From Lamellibrachia satsuma (lineage: Eukaryota > Annelida > Polychaeta > Sabellida > Siboglinidae), in the NCBI GenBank assembly GCA_033239005.1, contig BSQZ01000021.1, positions 7,821,016-7,885,015 on the forward strand: a DNA stretch of 64,000 nt, given 5' to 3'. The notes beneath the pieces were generated by a model. That model saw only the letters and a list, made by a program, of their open reading frames with translations, was not told where the DNA came from and searched no databases. This document shows, in pieces, positions 17,896 through 29,351 of the stretch. Position 1 is the stretch's first letter. Each line of letters opens with the position of its first letter. The translations under genes were made by a program, and so were the position numbers.

Positions 17896-18784
17896 TAAAG
17901 GGTGTAAACCATAACTATATAAGTGATCAATGAAATTGTTTGTAGCAGCATGATTTTCGTATTGCAGGAGGTCTAAATTTAAATCTCCACACAAGTGTAC
18001 TATTTTACCATTGCAGTTATTAAACATATGATCTATATGTTCATTTAATAACGCTAGATCAGTATTTGGTGCCTGATATACAGATGCAACTACTATGTTT
18101 TTGCCATTACTAGTAGTAATTTCTGCAAAGTTGTCTATACACTTTGATATAGTAGTAGTTAGGGGTTTGTGCTTTAGAGAGTTATTAATATATACAATGC
18201 AACTCGACCTCCAATCCGTTGGTTTCTAGAAGTGTAAAAACAATTTGAACATCATTTTCATTCATCCAGGTTTCTGAAATTGCAATGACATCAAACGTAC
18301 AGTCTGACAAAGAAACACATGCTTTTAGTTTGTTAAAGTTAGCAGACATACTTCCGACATTAACAGCATTGACTCGGTTATATAAATTGTTGTCTGGGTC
18401 TATGCCATCATTAATATAATGCTAATTTTTCTCTGAGTAAGTAAATGGTACATAGTTAAGGTGTGCATATTGTTCATACAAGTCAATTATATCATCATCA
18501 ACACCTGATAAATTAAAATTTAGTTCTTGATCAGTTAAATCACTGAAGGGGAACATTTCGTGAACACAATTATTGTAGAATCAGTCTTCACTAGCACTAG
18601 AAAAAAGTAAACTGTTAATTTGTAAGGTTTGCACACTTGCGATGTACCCAAAGTTGACATTGGTAACAAAAATAGCATTTAATTTTACATTTTAAATGCA
18701 TATGCTACAAGGATATTTTGTAGCCATAATGAAATGTTTAAGTGTGCACAAGGAGAGAAAATGAGCACGAAAGTTTGTTAGAGG

Positions 18785-18788
<4 letters not shown>

Positions 18789-18852
<64 letters not shown>
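18789..18852. repeat. (TA)n microsatellite
   Basis: About 32 TA units, followed by CGAGTATCGAGG, which echoes the CGATCGAG next to the (TA)n at 14252. Confidence 0.9.
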
Positions 18853-18855
<3 letters not shown>

Positions 18856-21800
18856 GTATCGAGGAATAAACTATACATGGGGAATAACGTGCGGAGCGAT
18901 CACTTTTCCAGTGATTAAAGGGGCAGACCACAGTAGAGAATTGCATTGGTGGCCATGTTAACGTTTTGTCTGATTATAAGAAAACGTGAGCATCAAAAAT
19001 TCAGAAAATGTTTCACAGCCACTGCCATCATCTCATTAACATGTTGACAAAGTTTTGTCAAAATCACATACCTCCAGCTCTTTTAAAACGCCCCGATGTG
19101 CGATGCCCACCAATTTTTTTTACAAAAATAGCCATGTATTCATGCGCCCATGTGGCCCATAGAACAATTCCCATAAATACCTCCGCCTGTAAACTTTCAA
19201 CAAAATGCAGTATTTCACAACCAGTAGCTTCTACAAATAAACCTGTGAATATGCCTGCTTAATTGCACTTATGTCACATCATATGAATTGTTTAAATTCA
19301 CATATCACAATTTAATACGCTCTACATTCGTGTAAAACAATAAACAGGAAGGTCAACTGTGGTCTTAACCCTAAAAGGCAGCAGTATAAAAGTTATGTTA
19401 AAAATGAAAAACGTAAAAACTATAGTCATGAAAAGACATAATGTAAAACATCACACGTATGTACACATTTCAGGGAAATACAGGAATCTACGAAATACCG
19501 CGGTTAATGATTCCTTGCCACCTAATAAGTATAACATATAATTATAAAATATGATTTGATAATTCCCACCACTAGCACCGGACAAAAGCCCCATAGCACT
19601 CAAGGCAGGCCATGCCCAGGGCCAGCTACCAGAAGGGCCAACTATGCAATACAATCTGTAAATTACAACTAATTTTTTATATTTTAATTATATTTTTGAT
19701 ATACAGTTTTTGGTGTATTAATTAGAATTAAGTGTTGTTTACATTTTAGGTATACACAATTATGATATCTTGGAAGCAAACATGTTGCAGTATTATAGAT
19801 CTAAAATATTATTAACACCGCTTTTATGGGTTTTTTTGTCGTATGGATAAGCGATGGCCCATGATGTTTATTACGACATCCAAGTATAATTAATATTTGT
19901 GATGTCTTACGACACTTTTTTCCAGGCAGGTGTCATAATAACCACTTTTTACTTAAATTGGACATTGTGATTAGAATGACGGCCTGCCCGCACGCACTTT
20001 AGCCCGCCCTTTCCGCTGGAGTGAATAGGGCGGACCATGGCACACACGCACGCACGCTCGCACGCATACACGCACACGCACACGCACACAAAAGATCACA
20101 CGGAGGAGTTGCTTAGCTAGAATCATAACAAAAACATACAAAACTAAGCATTTCTTTACTGTTAGCAAACTTTGGATTACTTTTTGTTGCTCTCCTCTTT
20201 ATCCGTGAAGTCCGAGGTGGGGCTGGCACCGATACCGGTCATCGATTTTTGTTTTTTCTTCTACTCCGTCACTAGTCCCGCTCCCCTGCCGTCTTCACCC
20301 CCTCCCCACCAAGTCTATCTTCCCGCAGTCCCCCCATTTCAGTCTCGGTCTTCTTCTTCTGCCCTCCGCTCAGAGCGCTCTCTTCGCCAACCTTCCCAGC
20401 CCACTGTAACCGGCTCCTCACCGGCTTCCTCCTGAAACTCTCTCTCTCACACCAGCCTCCTCCCTCAGCTCCTCCATTCTTCACTTGTTTACTTTTTTCA
20501 TTCCGGCAATTCTTCTCACCCAGTTAATTTCACAAACTCGGACTTTCTGTTGTTGTATTTTCTGTGATCGCTATGGTCTCTATACCGCATAGGTAGGCTG
20601 TGATCGCTATGGTCTCTATACCGCATAGGTAGGCTGTGATCGCTATGGTCTCTATACCGCATAGGTAGGCTGTGATCGCTATGGTCTCTATACCGCATAG
20701 GTAGGCTGGTTTTACGCATGAGCTAAGCACCTTTCTTTTTGGCTTTCTTTCCTTCCGATATATAATGTTATCTCCCATCACCGCTTGTATTCTCCTGCGA
20801 ATTTCCACTGCCGCTGGCTCCGCAAACCGCTCCACACAAGTATGCAAAGCCAAAGCATCTCCGTCTTCTCCAGACTTACTCTCAGTCCATGTCTGCCAAA
20901 GATCTCATGCACCAACCGTTCTTGAAGGTCTGCCTCAGTGTCCGCTACTTCCGCTATAGGTCGTCTGAGTGTTGCAACTTGCGAAGAATAACAAATGACG
21001 GACACGAGAACAACGTGATGTGCAAACATTTATAATCCATTGTTGCAGCTTTAGTTTTCTCCACAATGCACCATATCACAAATTCAGTGACATTTAAAGG
21101 GAAAAACAGTAGATGCAAATTGTAAGGCCTAATAATTGTTGACATGTGTATTGCTATCTGTGGAAATGTGTGTTTTTGATAAACCATATATATATATAAC
21201 ATAATGACCCACAAATAAATGGAACCTTCACGTGCACACATACTTACCCAATTGTATTTGTAATCTTAGACTATTTAAGGAATAAGTAAATTAAGCGTAC
21301 GCCCACTTTTGGAACACTGTCCCAGTAATTTTCCCTTAGAAATGCGCCTTTTAAAAACAATTCCCTTTTCAGATTAGTTGGCCTTTAGTTTCTATCACTT
21401 TTTTTACCACTGCCACTGAATTATTTCAGTGGTTACGCGGAACTATTTTCTGTAAACATTTGGACAGACTTCCGGATAAAATGACCACTAAAATACTTGT
21501 TCGGGTCGAGATGAACAGGTGAGAAAAACAAAACTAGGTAGCGATACAAATTGAGAATAGGGTTTTTACCGCTGTAAAAAGAAAATATTTTCCACCAAGC
21601 AGCAGAACCGTGCCAACCCTAATAATAATAATTATTATTCTGTGCATTTGTGCTTCGAAACATTGAAGCGAGCTACATTTGCCAAACCTACTGGTCATCC
21701 TTCATATAGTATATACGGGGACGTCCGCTGGCTGTTTTCCGGAGGGGAGGGGGCGGGCAAAAAATCAGATTTCGACCAGAAATCTTTACACTTACCAAAA

Positions 21801-22321
21801 TGTCTACTTTCAATGAGCAATAATGATACAATTGTATATAATTAATTAACAAATATACTAAATGATCTACGTAACACAAATAGTAAACAATCTACTCGCC
21901 ATAGGCATGTGCCCCCCTCCGGACGCGGAAAATTCGATGTGTGGCTATATGCATGCAAAGGGCCATTCACAATTGTCGACAGTTACCTACTTAAATTTTC
22001 CACATTAAAAAACCATTGATGTAACAATATTATCACACAGTGCATGTGTAGGACATATAATAATAACCATCAAGATATGTTTATAAAGTTTAGGTTACTT
22101 TACGCTATGTTAAATCTTTATGTTTTTTAAACAACTCCATGGTGCCATATTTAATTTATTGCTTTCTACAAAGTTGTGTGGTGAACGGTTACACAGTTTA
22201 AGACAATAATAGTTCCGTTAGAGTTCACCATGCGGCGCTGCATGACGCAGCGGTAGTCATTTTAGGTTCCTGTGCTGCTGTCTACAGAATTCCCCCATTA
22301 TGAATTGGATATAATTATAAC
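18853..22321. other. No recognised gene; few repeats
   Basis: No protein family recognised on either strand. It contains short CGCA/CACG tracts (20041-20090), a pyrimidine-rich segment (20270-20480), the 36-bp tandem repeat at 20561-20708, and two G/C-rich blocks with inverted similarity (CCGGAGGGGAGGGGG at 21738 and CCCCCCTCCGG at 21913) that may be ends of a small transposon relic. Confidence 0.5.
20561..20708. repeat. 36-bp minisatellite, 4 copies
   Basis: Unit beginning CTGTGATCGCTATGGTCTCT, four nearly identical copies. The unit length is a multiple of three, which keeps minus-strand frames open through it. Confidence 0.9.
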
Positions 22322-23423
22322 TGTTATATATTGAATACATCTGGAGGTCAATGCCTGGCCACCAAATGTACGAGCGCGCCAGCGCCTTCATTTTCACCAC
22401 ACCGCTGTGGCTACTGTGTAGTAGTTTCAGCATCGTCGCGCGTCCAGGCTCGGGCACTATGATACGTGCGCCCCGCATCACGCAGCCATCGTGGATGCTC
22501 AGTTCGTCACGCACCTTGTGGTATTGCGTTGTTGTGATGTCACTCTCTGGCCACCCTGTGAGCAGATAGCGGTGCACCCGAGATAGCACTGGATCGCGTT
22601 GAGTCCAAGTGCTTATGTGAGTGGACGTGACCGGCGAGTCGTTCAAATTCTCGATGAGCTGAACATACTCTACTGGCGCAGGCGTCTTAGCGGAGTGTGG
22701 CGTATGCAGAGGTAGTCTCGAAAGCGCATCACAGTTGCCGTGCGCGTCACCACTGCGATGACGAATGATGTAGGCGTAGCCGGCCAACGTCAGGGCCCAA
22801 CGCTGAAGTCGACCCGACGCTTGAGGAGGTATCGGTCGTTGCTCGTTGAACAACCCTATCAGCGGTCGGTGATCGGTGATGAGCACAAACTTCATACCAT
22901 AGAGGTATTGGTGGAACTTTGTCACTCCGAAAACCAAACTCAGTCCTTCCTTGTCTAGTTGCGAGTAGTTGATTTCTGCGGGTGATAAGCTCCTCGATGC
23001 GAACGCGATCGGCCGCTCCGAACCGTCCTCCATCTGATGCGACAAGACCGCGCCCACCCCGTACGGTGACGCGTCGCAAGCGAGAAGGAGCGGCTTGTCG
23101 GGGTCGAAGTGTACAAGTAGCGAATCTGACTGCAGCAGCTGCTTTGCTGCCTCAAACGCACTAGCTTGCTCGTTCCCCCAGCACCACTTTGTCTCTTTTC
23201 TGAGTAGGACGTGCAGTGGGGCTAGCGTTGTTGACAGGTTGCGCAGGAACCGCCCGTAGTAGTTGAGCAGACCGAGCCACGAACGCAATTCCTTCACGTT
23301 AGTTGGGCTAGGTGCATCACGAATGGCCCTGACCTTGTCGTCTGTTGGATGTAGGCCATCGCGATCGATCTTGTGCCCCAGGTAGGTACACGACTGACTG
23401 ATTGAAGAACTCGCACTTATCAT
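22322..23423 (-). CDS. Pol, C-terminal part (RT end, RNase H, integrase N-terminus)
   Basis: Continues the polyprotein in the shifted frame. RT connection (YLGHKIDRDGLHP), RNase H (LLACDASPYGVGAVLSHQ, ITDHRPLIGLF, NCDALSRLP) and the integrase zinc region (LLHSSHSGVVKMKALARSYI) up to WWPGID near 22350. There the deletion joins it to the 3' LTR end; codons beyond are LTR and flank. The integrase catalytic core is absent, so the copy cannot move on its own. Confidence 0.85.
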
Positions 23424-25314
23424 TGTTCAATTTCAGTCCTGCCTCGTCCAACCGTCTCAGGACCCAGCGAAGGTTCGCCACGTGTTCCTCTCGAGTTTTC
23501 CCGGTAACGAGAATGTCGTCCAAGAATATGCACACTCGTGGTATGTCAGCAAGCACACACTCAAGAGCTCTCTGGAATATGGATGGTGCCACCGAAATAC
23601 CGTACGGCAAGCGGGTGTATCGAAAGAGTCCTTTGTGGGTGTTGATGGTGACGTACTCGCGGGACCCTTCATCCAATGGCAGTTGAAGGTAGGCATGCCT
23701 CAAGTCGAGTTTACTGAATGTCTCGCCTCCGGCCAGGCTGGCGTAAAGATCGTTCACCCTGGGTAGCGGATATTTGTCCTCCACTACACTTCTGTTGATC
23801 GTCACCTTGTAGTCTCCGCAAATCCTTATCTGCCCGTTCGCTTTGCAGACTGGAACGATCGGTTCCGCCCATTCCGAAAACTGGACCGGCTCGATTATCC
23901 CTTCATGCTGAAGTCGGTCGAGTTCGTTTTCAACTTTCTCCTTCAGTGCGTAAGGAATGGGTCTGGCCTTGAAGAATCGTGGTATAGCGCCGTTTTTAAC
24001 ATGGATCTTCACCTGCACGTCCTTCAGTTTCCCCAGCCCCTCAGAGAACACGCCTGGCACTTCCGCCAAAAGTCCGGACTGCACCGGGTCACGTTTGCAG
24101 ACGTGCATGATTTCACCCCAGTCGAGCTTCAACTGCGACAGTAAGTTTCTTCCCAGAAGGTTTTTTCGTGTACCCGACACGACAATGATCGGAACGTGTG
24201 CCGACTGTTGCTTGTACTGTGTGACGACATCGATCTGTCCCAGCACCGGAACCGACTGACCGGTATAACTGGTCAAGTTCACATCAGTCGATTGTAGCTT
24301 AGGCGGGTGCGACCATAACTCGCGATATGTCGTCTCATTGATGATGGAGACCCCCGCTCCCGTGTCCACCAGCATTTTTACCGATTTACCGTCCATCTGT
24401 ACGCCTACTTCGATAGGTTGATGTGACGTCGGCCCACTGGTGACGTGGTACAGGCTGTAGTCGCTGTACTCGTCTCTCTCGTCAGTCTCGTGTGTAGTGC
24501 TCACGAGATGAGTTTCGCCGTTTTTCTTGCGGCACGCCTCCGCGATATGTCCTCTCTTCTGACAAAAGTGACACGTTGCGTCCTTGAACCTGCACTGTTG
24601 CTGTGTGTGGTTTCCGTTGCAACGGTAACACCGTTTGCGAGTCGCATTGACGGCATTGTCGTTACGTTGGTGCTCCGGGAACTTCTTTTCCACCCTACTT
24701 TGATACTTGTGCACCACGTCCACCGGCACTGTATTGCTAGTGGAGTCGTGTTTAGGGGCTATCTGCTTAGCCTCGCTGTCCGCCACTTCGTCCGCCAGTG
24801 CCATCTGCATTGCTTGTTCGAACGACCTCTCTTCGCTCAGTAGTTTGCGTTGAGTGCTGCTACTTCTTATTCCGCACACTAGTTGATCTCGCAATGCCTC
24901 ACTCAGAAATTCTCCGAAATTGCAAGTGGATGCTAGTCTCCGGAGTTTTGCAGCAAATGTAGCAATGGCCTCACCGTCTTTCTGGGTTCGTTGATGAAAT
25001 TTGAACCTCTCAGCCACTATAAGACGACGTGGCGTCAGGTGACTTTTAAGTCTCGCAGTTATCTCATCGAACGACAGATTTATCGGTCTTTGCGGACTGA
25101 CTAGGCTTTTCAGAAGTAGGTACGTTTCGGGGCCTACCAGAGTCAGTAGAGTGGCTACCTTCTTTTTCTCTGCGGCCAACTGCACAACTTCGTCGGCGCC
25201 GGCGATTCCCACCGCCGCAACATCGTTCGCGACCAAGTACATTTCGAGCCGCTCCAAATATGCTTCCAGGTCACTACTACCGTCGTACGGCTCAATTCGG
25301 CCAATGTTCGCCAT
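23393..25314 (-). CDS. Gag-Pol polyprotein, N-terminal part (gag, protease, RT)
   Basis: About 640 codons open from ATG 25314. Order: capsid-type gag (residues ~1-190), two zinc knuckles (~CYRCNGNHTQQQC and CHFCQKRGHIAEAC), aspartic protease (VDTGAGVSIIN), RT with DLRHAYLQLPL, LPYGISVAPSIFQ and the catalytic FLDD. Gag and pol are in one frame with no programmed shift. A 4-nt tandem duplication (ACTG twice, 23393-23400) knocks the frame out just after RT; the continuing frame is the next entry. Well preserved relative to every other element here, so relatively young. Confidence 0.88.
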
Positions 25315-25327
25315 TCTCGTCGCCAGT

Positions 25328-25504
25328 TGTTATATATTGAATAACTAGTTGTTATGTAGTAGTATTACTAGATAGCATTTGTCATTTGGTGAAGTCAACA
25401 CTTTATTTTATGTAAGTCGAGACGAACAGACAGACAACAACACGAAAGTCCATCCCACAGAAATCGGTTAGAGTCTTTGTCAAACAACTGTCACATACAC
25501 AACA
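25328..25504 (-). repeat. 5' LTR, 177 bp
   Basis: Boundaries are set by TG...CA ends, the adjoining target duplication ATAAC on the outside and the TGGCGACGAG leader block on the inside. The last 15 bases (ATTCAATATATAACA) recur at the other end of the element. Confidence 0.8.
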
Positions 25505-25759
25505 ATAACTAATGTGCCTGGTTTAATTTTTATGTCAACAAAGACAGTAGTTAGTAGGTTGTTAACGTGGCAATCCATGAATATATGTATTTGGATTGCC
25601 GGACGCTGACACACATTTATAGTGGTGAGCGCATGGCCGTTTGTACCGAAATAATTGTAAATACACAAAGTATATACAAAGCAATACATTTATCGTCTGG
25701 ACTTACCATCAGACATACAGTCGGCGCTCTCAAGTTATTCGATACGACTGAGTCCAAAC

Positions 25760-26112
25760 CAGGGTTGTTTGATTTAAATAATTTGATTTAAATCATTGAT
25801 TTAAATCACTCCAAAAAAATAATTGATTTATGATTTTTTTTACTTCCGATTTTTTTAATCGCTGATTTATATGAATTTAACACAAATAATTGTTTACAAG
25901 CATCGAGATCAACAAAGTTTTGTGTGTTTTTTAATACAAAAACACAAAGTGCGCACACTTGTGTAGCTGTATTGACACCAGGCAGTCTGATAGTCAAATA
26001 TGTTATGACATTGTGCATGCTAGATTTTAAAAAATCAAATAAATAAAAAAAATCCGATTTAAATTTTAAAAATCCGATTTAAAAAACAAATCATGATTTT
26101 TTTTCAACTCTG
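25760..26112. mobile_element. hAT-type MITE, 353 bp, 8-bp target duplication
   Basis: Ends CAGGGTTG and CAACTCTG (inverted, one mismatch; CAGRGTTG is hAT-like). GTCCAAAC is duplicated exactly at 25752-25759 and 26113-26120, the 8 bp expected for hAT. The interior is rich in GATTTAAATC-type motifs in both orientations and encodes nothing. Confidence 0.85.
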
Positions 26113-26120
26113 GTCCAAAC

Positions 26121-27337
26121 TTTGGTTATTGCTCTGTACTACGGTCTACCTGTAATTAGTATATTATGTTATATAATGATCAGTGTAATTATTTAGTTAA
26201 TTTCGTTCTAAACAATTTCAGTGCATAGTAACGTAATTTAAGTCGATGCCCCATGAACTCGATACGATTCAGTGGCCACAAATGGTACGACTTGATTAGC
26301 GTCGCTGGGTTCAGAAAATATACTCAATTCCAATCGAATTTCAAATTTCACGTTTAAATTATTTATTTGCAATTTTGTTATTGTTTCATAGTAACTACAG
26401 CAGCGGATCCATGGGGTCGTAGGTGTCTCAAGGTCCCCCACAGGCCATGGAGGGGGGTGGGTCTTAGACCCCTCCTATGTCCGTGGCAAATATTACGGTA
26501 AAGGACAATGTATATAGGCCTACATCGGAACTAGTGGCAATGTAAAGACTGAAGTATTAGCAGCCGGCTAATAATAACCCTTCTGTAAGTAGAACGACGC
26601 ATGTGTCGTCCCGTCCCCCGCTATACGATATATAGTGCGATATATGACTACGACTGACCCCCCCGCGCCAATAAGCCTAAATTCACCCCTGAACTAAGTA
26701 ACACTTCGCTTCTGTTTCTGGTTTATTACTGTGTTGCGCAATTTTTCTCCGTCTCCTTTTATTTAGACCTAGCTATGATAACGTATATTATACACACGGT
26801 ATAACTGGTTGGATGTTTCTGACTGTTGGTCGAACTTGCTGCCAGTATAAAGCTATAAATTGCTTATCAAAGGTTCAGACTTGTTGATCCACAGGAGCTG
26901 CTCGTGTAGGACCCTAGTCGCGCATTTTCGTGACTTGCGACTTGACTTGGAATTCAAATAGATGACTCGAGACTTGACATGAACTTGGAGGTCATTGACT
27001 TGAAACTTGACTTGACTTGCCAGTTTGTGACTTGTCCAGAACATCTCGCTTCTATCAGTCATTTATGCCAGCATTCGCTTCAATATACAACAGACAGCTC
27101 TTAAATAGTAACGTACAATCACAAGCGAACACATTAACGACAGAAGAATGATTGGCTTTACTGATTTTACCACTTTTTGTGTATGATCTTTATGGGCAGA
27201 TGATCTTTATGGGCAGATGCAGCCTCATAAATTATCAAATTGTACTTATCATTGTGGTACGCTGTTGGAAAGGTTTTATGTATAAAGCTCTACGCAATGT
27301 ATCATATCTTATATATGTGGACATTATTGCATTGTTT
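26121..27337. other. No recognised gene; ACTTGACTTG-rich repeat relic
   Basis: Bases 26930-27040 contain many GACTTG/ACTTGACTTG motifs, a pattern I associate with subterminal repeats of hAT-type MITEs; the ends could not be defined. The rest shows no gene. 26590-26640 holds a near palindrome (ACGACGCATGTGTCGT). Confidence 0.4.
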
Positions 27338-27533
27338 TATGACATATTTCTGCATATTCAGATTCCGACCAGCATTCGCAGTACAGGTCTTAGAGTGTTG
27401 ATGCTGCGCATGTCGTGGCTGCTGCAGAGACGACATTCGATTAACTGAAGTAATAATATAGACATACTTAAAGTGAGGTGTCAAGACGTCAGTCTGACTG
27501 TTGGAAGGATCATTTATACGGAGTAGTTGAACA
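27338..27533 (+). promoter_or_regulatory. Conserved 5' flank of IAP-B (promoter / 5' UTR)
   Basis: About 195 bp directly upstream of the ATG aligns with 58052-57855 upstream of IAP-C; similarity stops abruptly farther out. It includes a CAAGACGTCAGT block (CRE-like core) and, at 27340-27359, a pyrimidine-containing stretch ending in TTCAG that could be the acceptor of a 5' UTR intron. Promoter function is inference. Confidence 0.55.
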
Positions 27534-28555
27534 ATGCCGGGTGTTGACCCTGTCAACCATAACACAGAGATGGAATATCATCTGATGCGATTGGCCACAT
27601 TCAAAAATTTGCCAGATTCTGCAAAACCAATAGTGTGTGCATCTATTGTGTCAAAGGCAGGATTTTATTACTCTGGAGAAGGGGACACCGTGACATGTTA
27701 CAGTTGTGGACTGTGTGTGAACGTCTTTGAGGCTGGCAACTATCCAATGGTTCTTCACAGACAACTCTCTCCAGAGTGTCAGTGCGTTGTCACACATCAG
27801 TCTACCCCAATGGAGGAAGACACAGCAACAGAACGGATGTCCATCGATGAAGTTGAATCACAAGCTGAAGTCAGGGATAACGCAGTGGTAGTGCAACCCG
27901 TTTTAACGGGGGCCACTGCATCACCGACGGAGGCCAGTACTGCAGCGTCACCACATGTACCACGTACCCGTACCAGTGTACCAGTGTTAATATGAGTCGC
28001 TCGCAAAGACGTAGCCATAACAGAAGGCAGGGCAACTACACTTCGCCTGCGACTTATGTTGGAAATGATTGGCCTATGCATCACCGCAGTGTCCCGCCAG
28101 TATCGTCAGTTCCAGTGCTTAATCCTATCATATCTTACGGAGATCAAGTAAATCCTACAGACATGCTGGAAATCAACAGTCTCTCACTTTCAGATTCTGT
28201 ATTGGTAAATAACGACAGTGACGGTCACAGACGCATGATAGAGAGAATAACCAATAACGACCCCTCTGTGCTGGACGACATGAGATATGAAAGACGTCGT
28301 TTGGTCACTTACGCCAACTGGCCAAGAGACACCAACATTGAGCCTGAAGCCCTAGCCCAAGCAGGACTGTTCTACATCTGCCGGGCTGACCGTGTCAAGT
28401 GTGCGTTCTGCTACGGCATCCTTCGCAACTGGGAGCCATCTGAGGAGCCAATGACAAAACATCGCCGTCTTTTCCCGAGGTGCCCCTTCCTTCGTGATCC
28501 CCGGACTGCAGGGAATGTAGCAACTGGTGAGGAGCCGACAGCGGAACAGATATTG
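27534..28555 (+). CDS. IAP-B exon 1 (BIR1 + BIR2, frame broken)
   Basis: BIR1 frame runs 27534-27995 to a stop; BIR2 lies in another frame from about 27992 to the donor TTG/GTGAGT at 28555. Against IAP-C the extra DNA is a run of GTACC/GTACCAGT repeats. Total exon length is 1022 nt, which is 1005 plus 17. Confidence 0.85.
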
Positions 28556-29311
28556 GTGAGTAGATGTTTCACATCTAACACGTGTAACATGTTTACTCAC
28601 GCAGAACATGGACGTAAAATATAAGATGAGAAATACTGTTCTTGATACAGCCATAAAATAAAAAGGACTACCAAGGACTACCAATTAATGCTACTTGAAG
28701 GTTTCAGAGCCGTGTGGGTTTCCTGTTTCAAAAGTAATAACATCATTGAGTTGATTAGGAGGAATGTAGCATAAATAAAAAATAGCTAATTACACCTGTT
28801 TAGAAACACAATTTGCAAATACAGTATATATCAGAAGGGCGGGTTACATATACAAGAAGAATTGTTGAACTCTCGATAAGTCAATGTCGTCCTTGTCCAC
28901 TGGTTGGGTAGTTTGCTTTGGATTGCAGTGTTGGTAAATCTTGTTAAACTATATGCTGCACGTATTGAAATAATGACTATATTTCAGAACGTTACCCGTT
29001 ATACACCAAACGGTGACCGTGACAGAGAACTCGGCATACAAACAGCTCGTCCCAAACACCCATCCTTGGTCTTGGAGGCAACGCGACTGGCCTCCTTCGA
29101 CAGGTGGCCGCAAGACAATCCTGTGTCTCCGGACAGACTTGCGCATGCTGGATTCTATTACACAGGTAATGAGAACACAATGGCTGGCATTGTTGCAGTA
29201 TTTGTTTATAAATTCCTCGAGAGGTTTTTAAATAGTGATACTTTCCAGTCTAGATTAATTAGTTGCAATTAGATGGTCGTGCCGTTTTGATGTGCTGCAC
29301 GCACGCACGTA

Positions 29312-29351
<40 letters not shown>

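Larger units (their letters stand above)
14342..18680 (-). mobile_element. Jockey/CR1-like LINE with endonuclease and RT, carrying a Kolobok-like insertion
   Basis: Read on the minus strand: endonuclease from about 18450 (VIAISETWMNEN; later GDLNLDLL and LITRPTRIT near 17950-17840), linker, RT at 16837-16300 (IDLKKAFDTVDH, CGVPQGSILGP, a degraded FADD region), and a C-terminal region to about 15725 (KGASMWNCLNENIK). Many stops and frameshifts. The 3' region is split by the element at 14465-15702 and ends in a simple-repeat tail. One of the longest LINE copies here. Confidence 0.82.
22322..25504 (-). mobile_element. Ty3/gypsy retrotransposon with 5-bp target duplication and 3' deletion
   Basis: The element is flanked by ATAAC at 22317-22321 and 25505-25509. 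The 5' LTR is 25504-25328 (177 bp, TGTTGTG...ATATAACA) and is followed by ACTGGCGACGAGAATGG, overlapping the gag start. Of the 3' LTR only about 16 bp remain (22322-22337). An internal deletion joins integrase to that LTR end. The perfect target duplication shows that the deletion took place inside an integrated copy. Confidence 0.88.

Noticed and set aside
20172..20435. 87-codon Pro/Ser-rich frame with hydrophobic start
   Set aside because: Pyrimidine-rich DNA with biased composition on both strands and no conserved domain.
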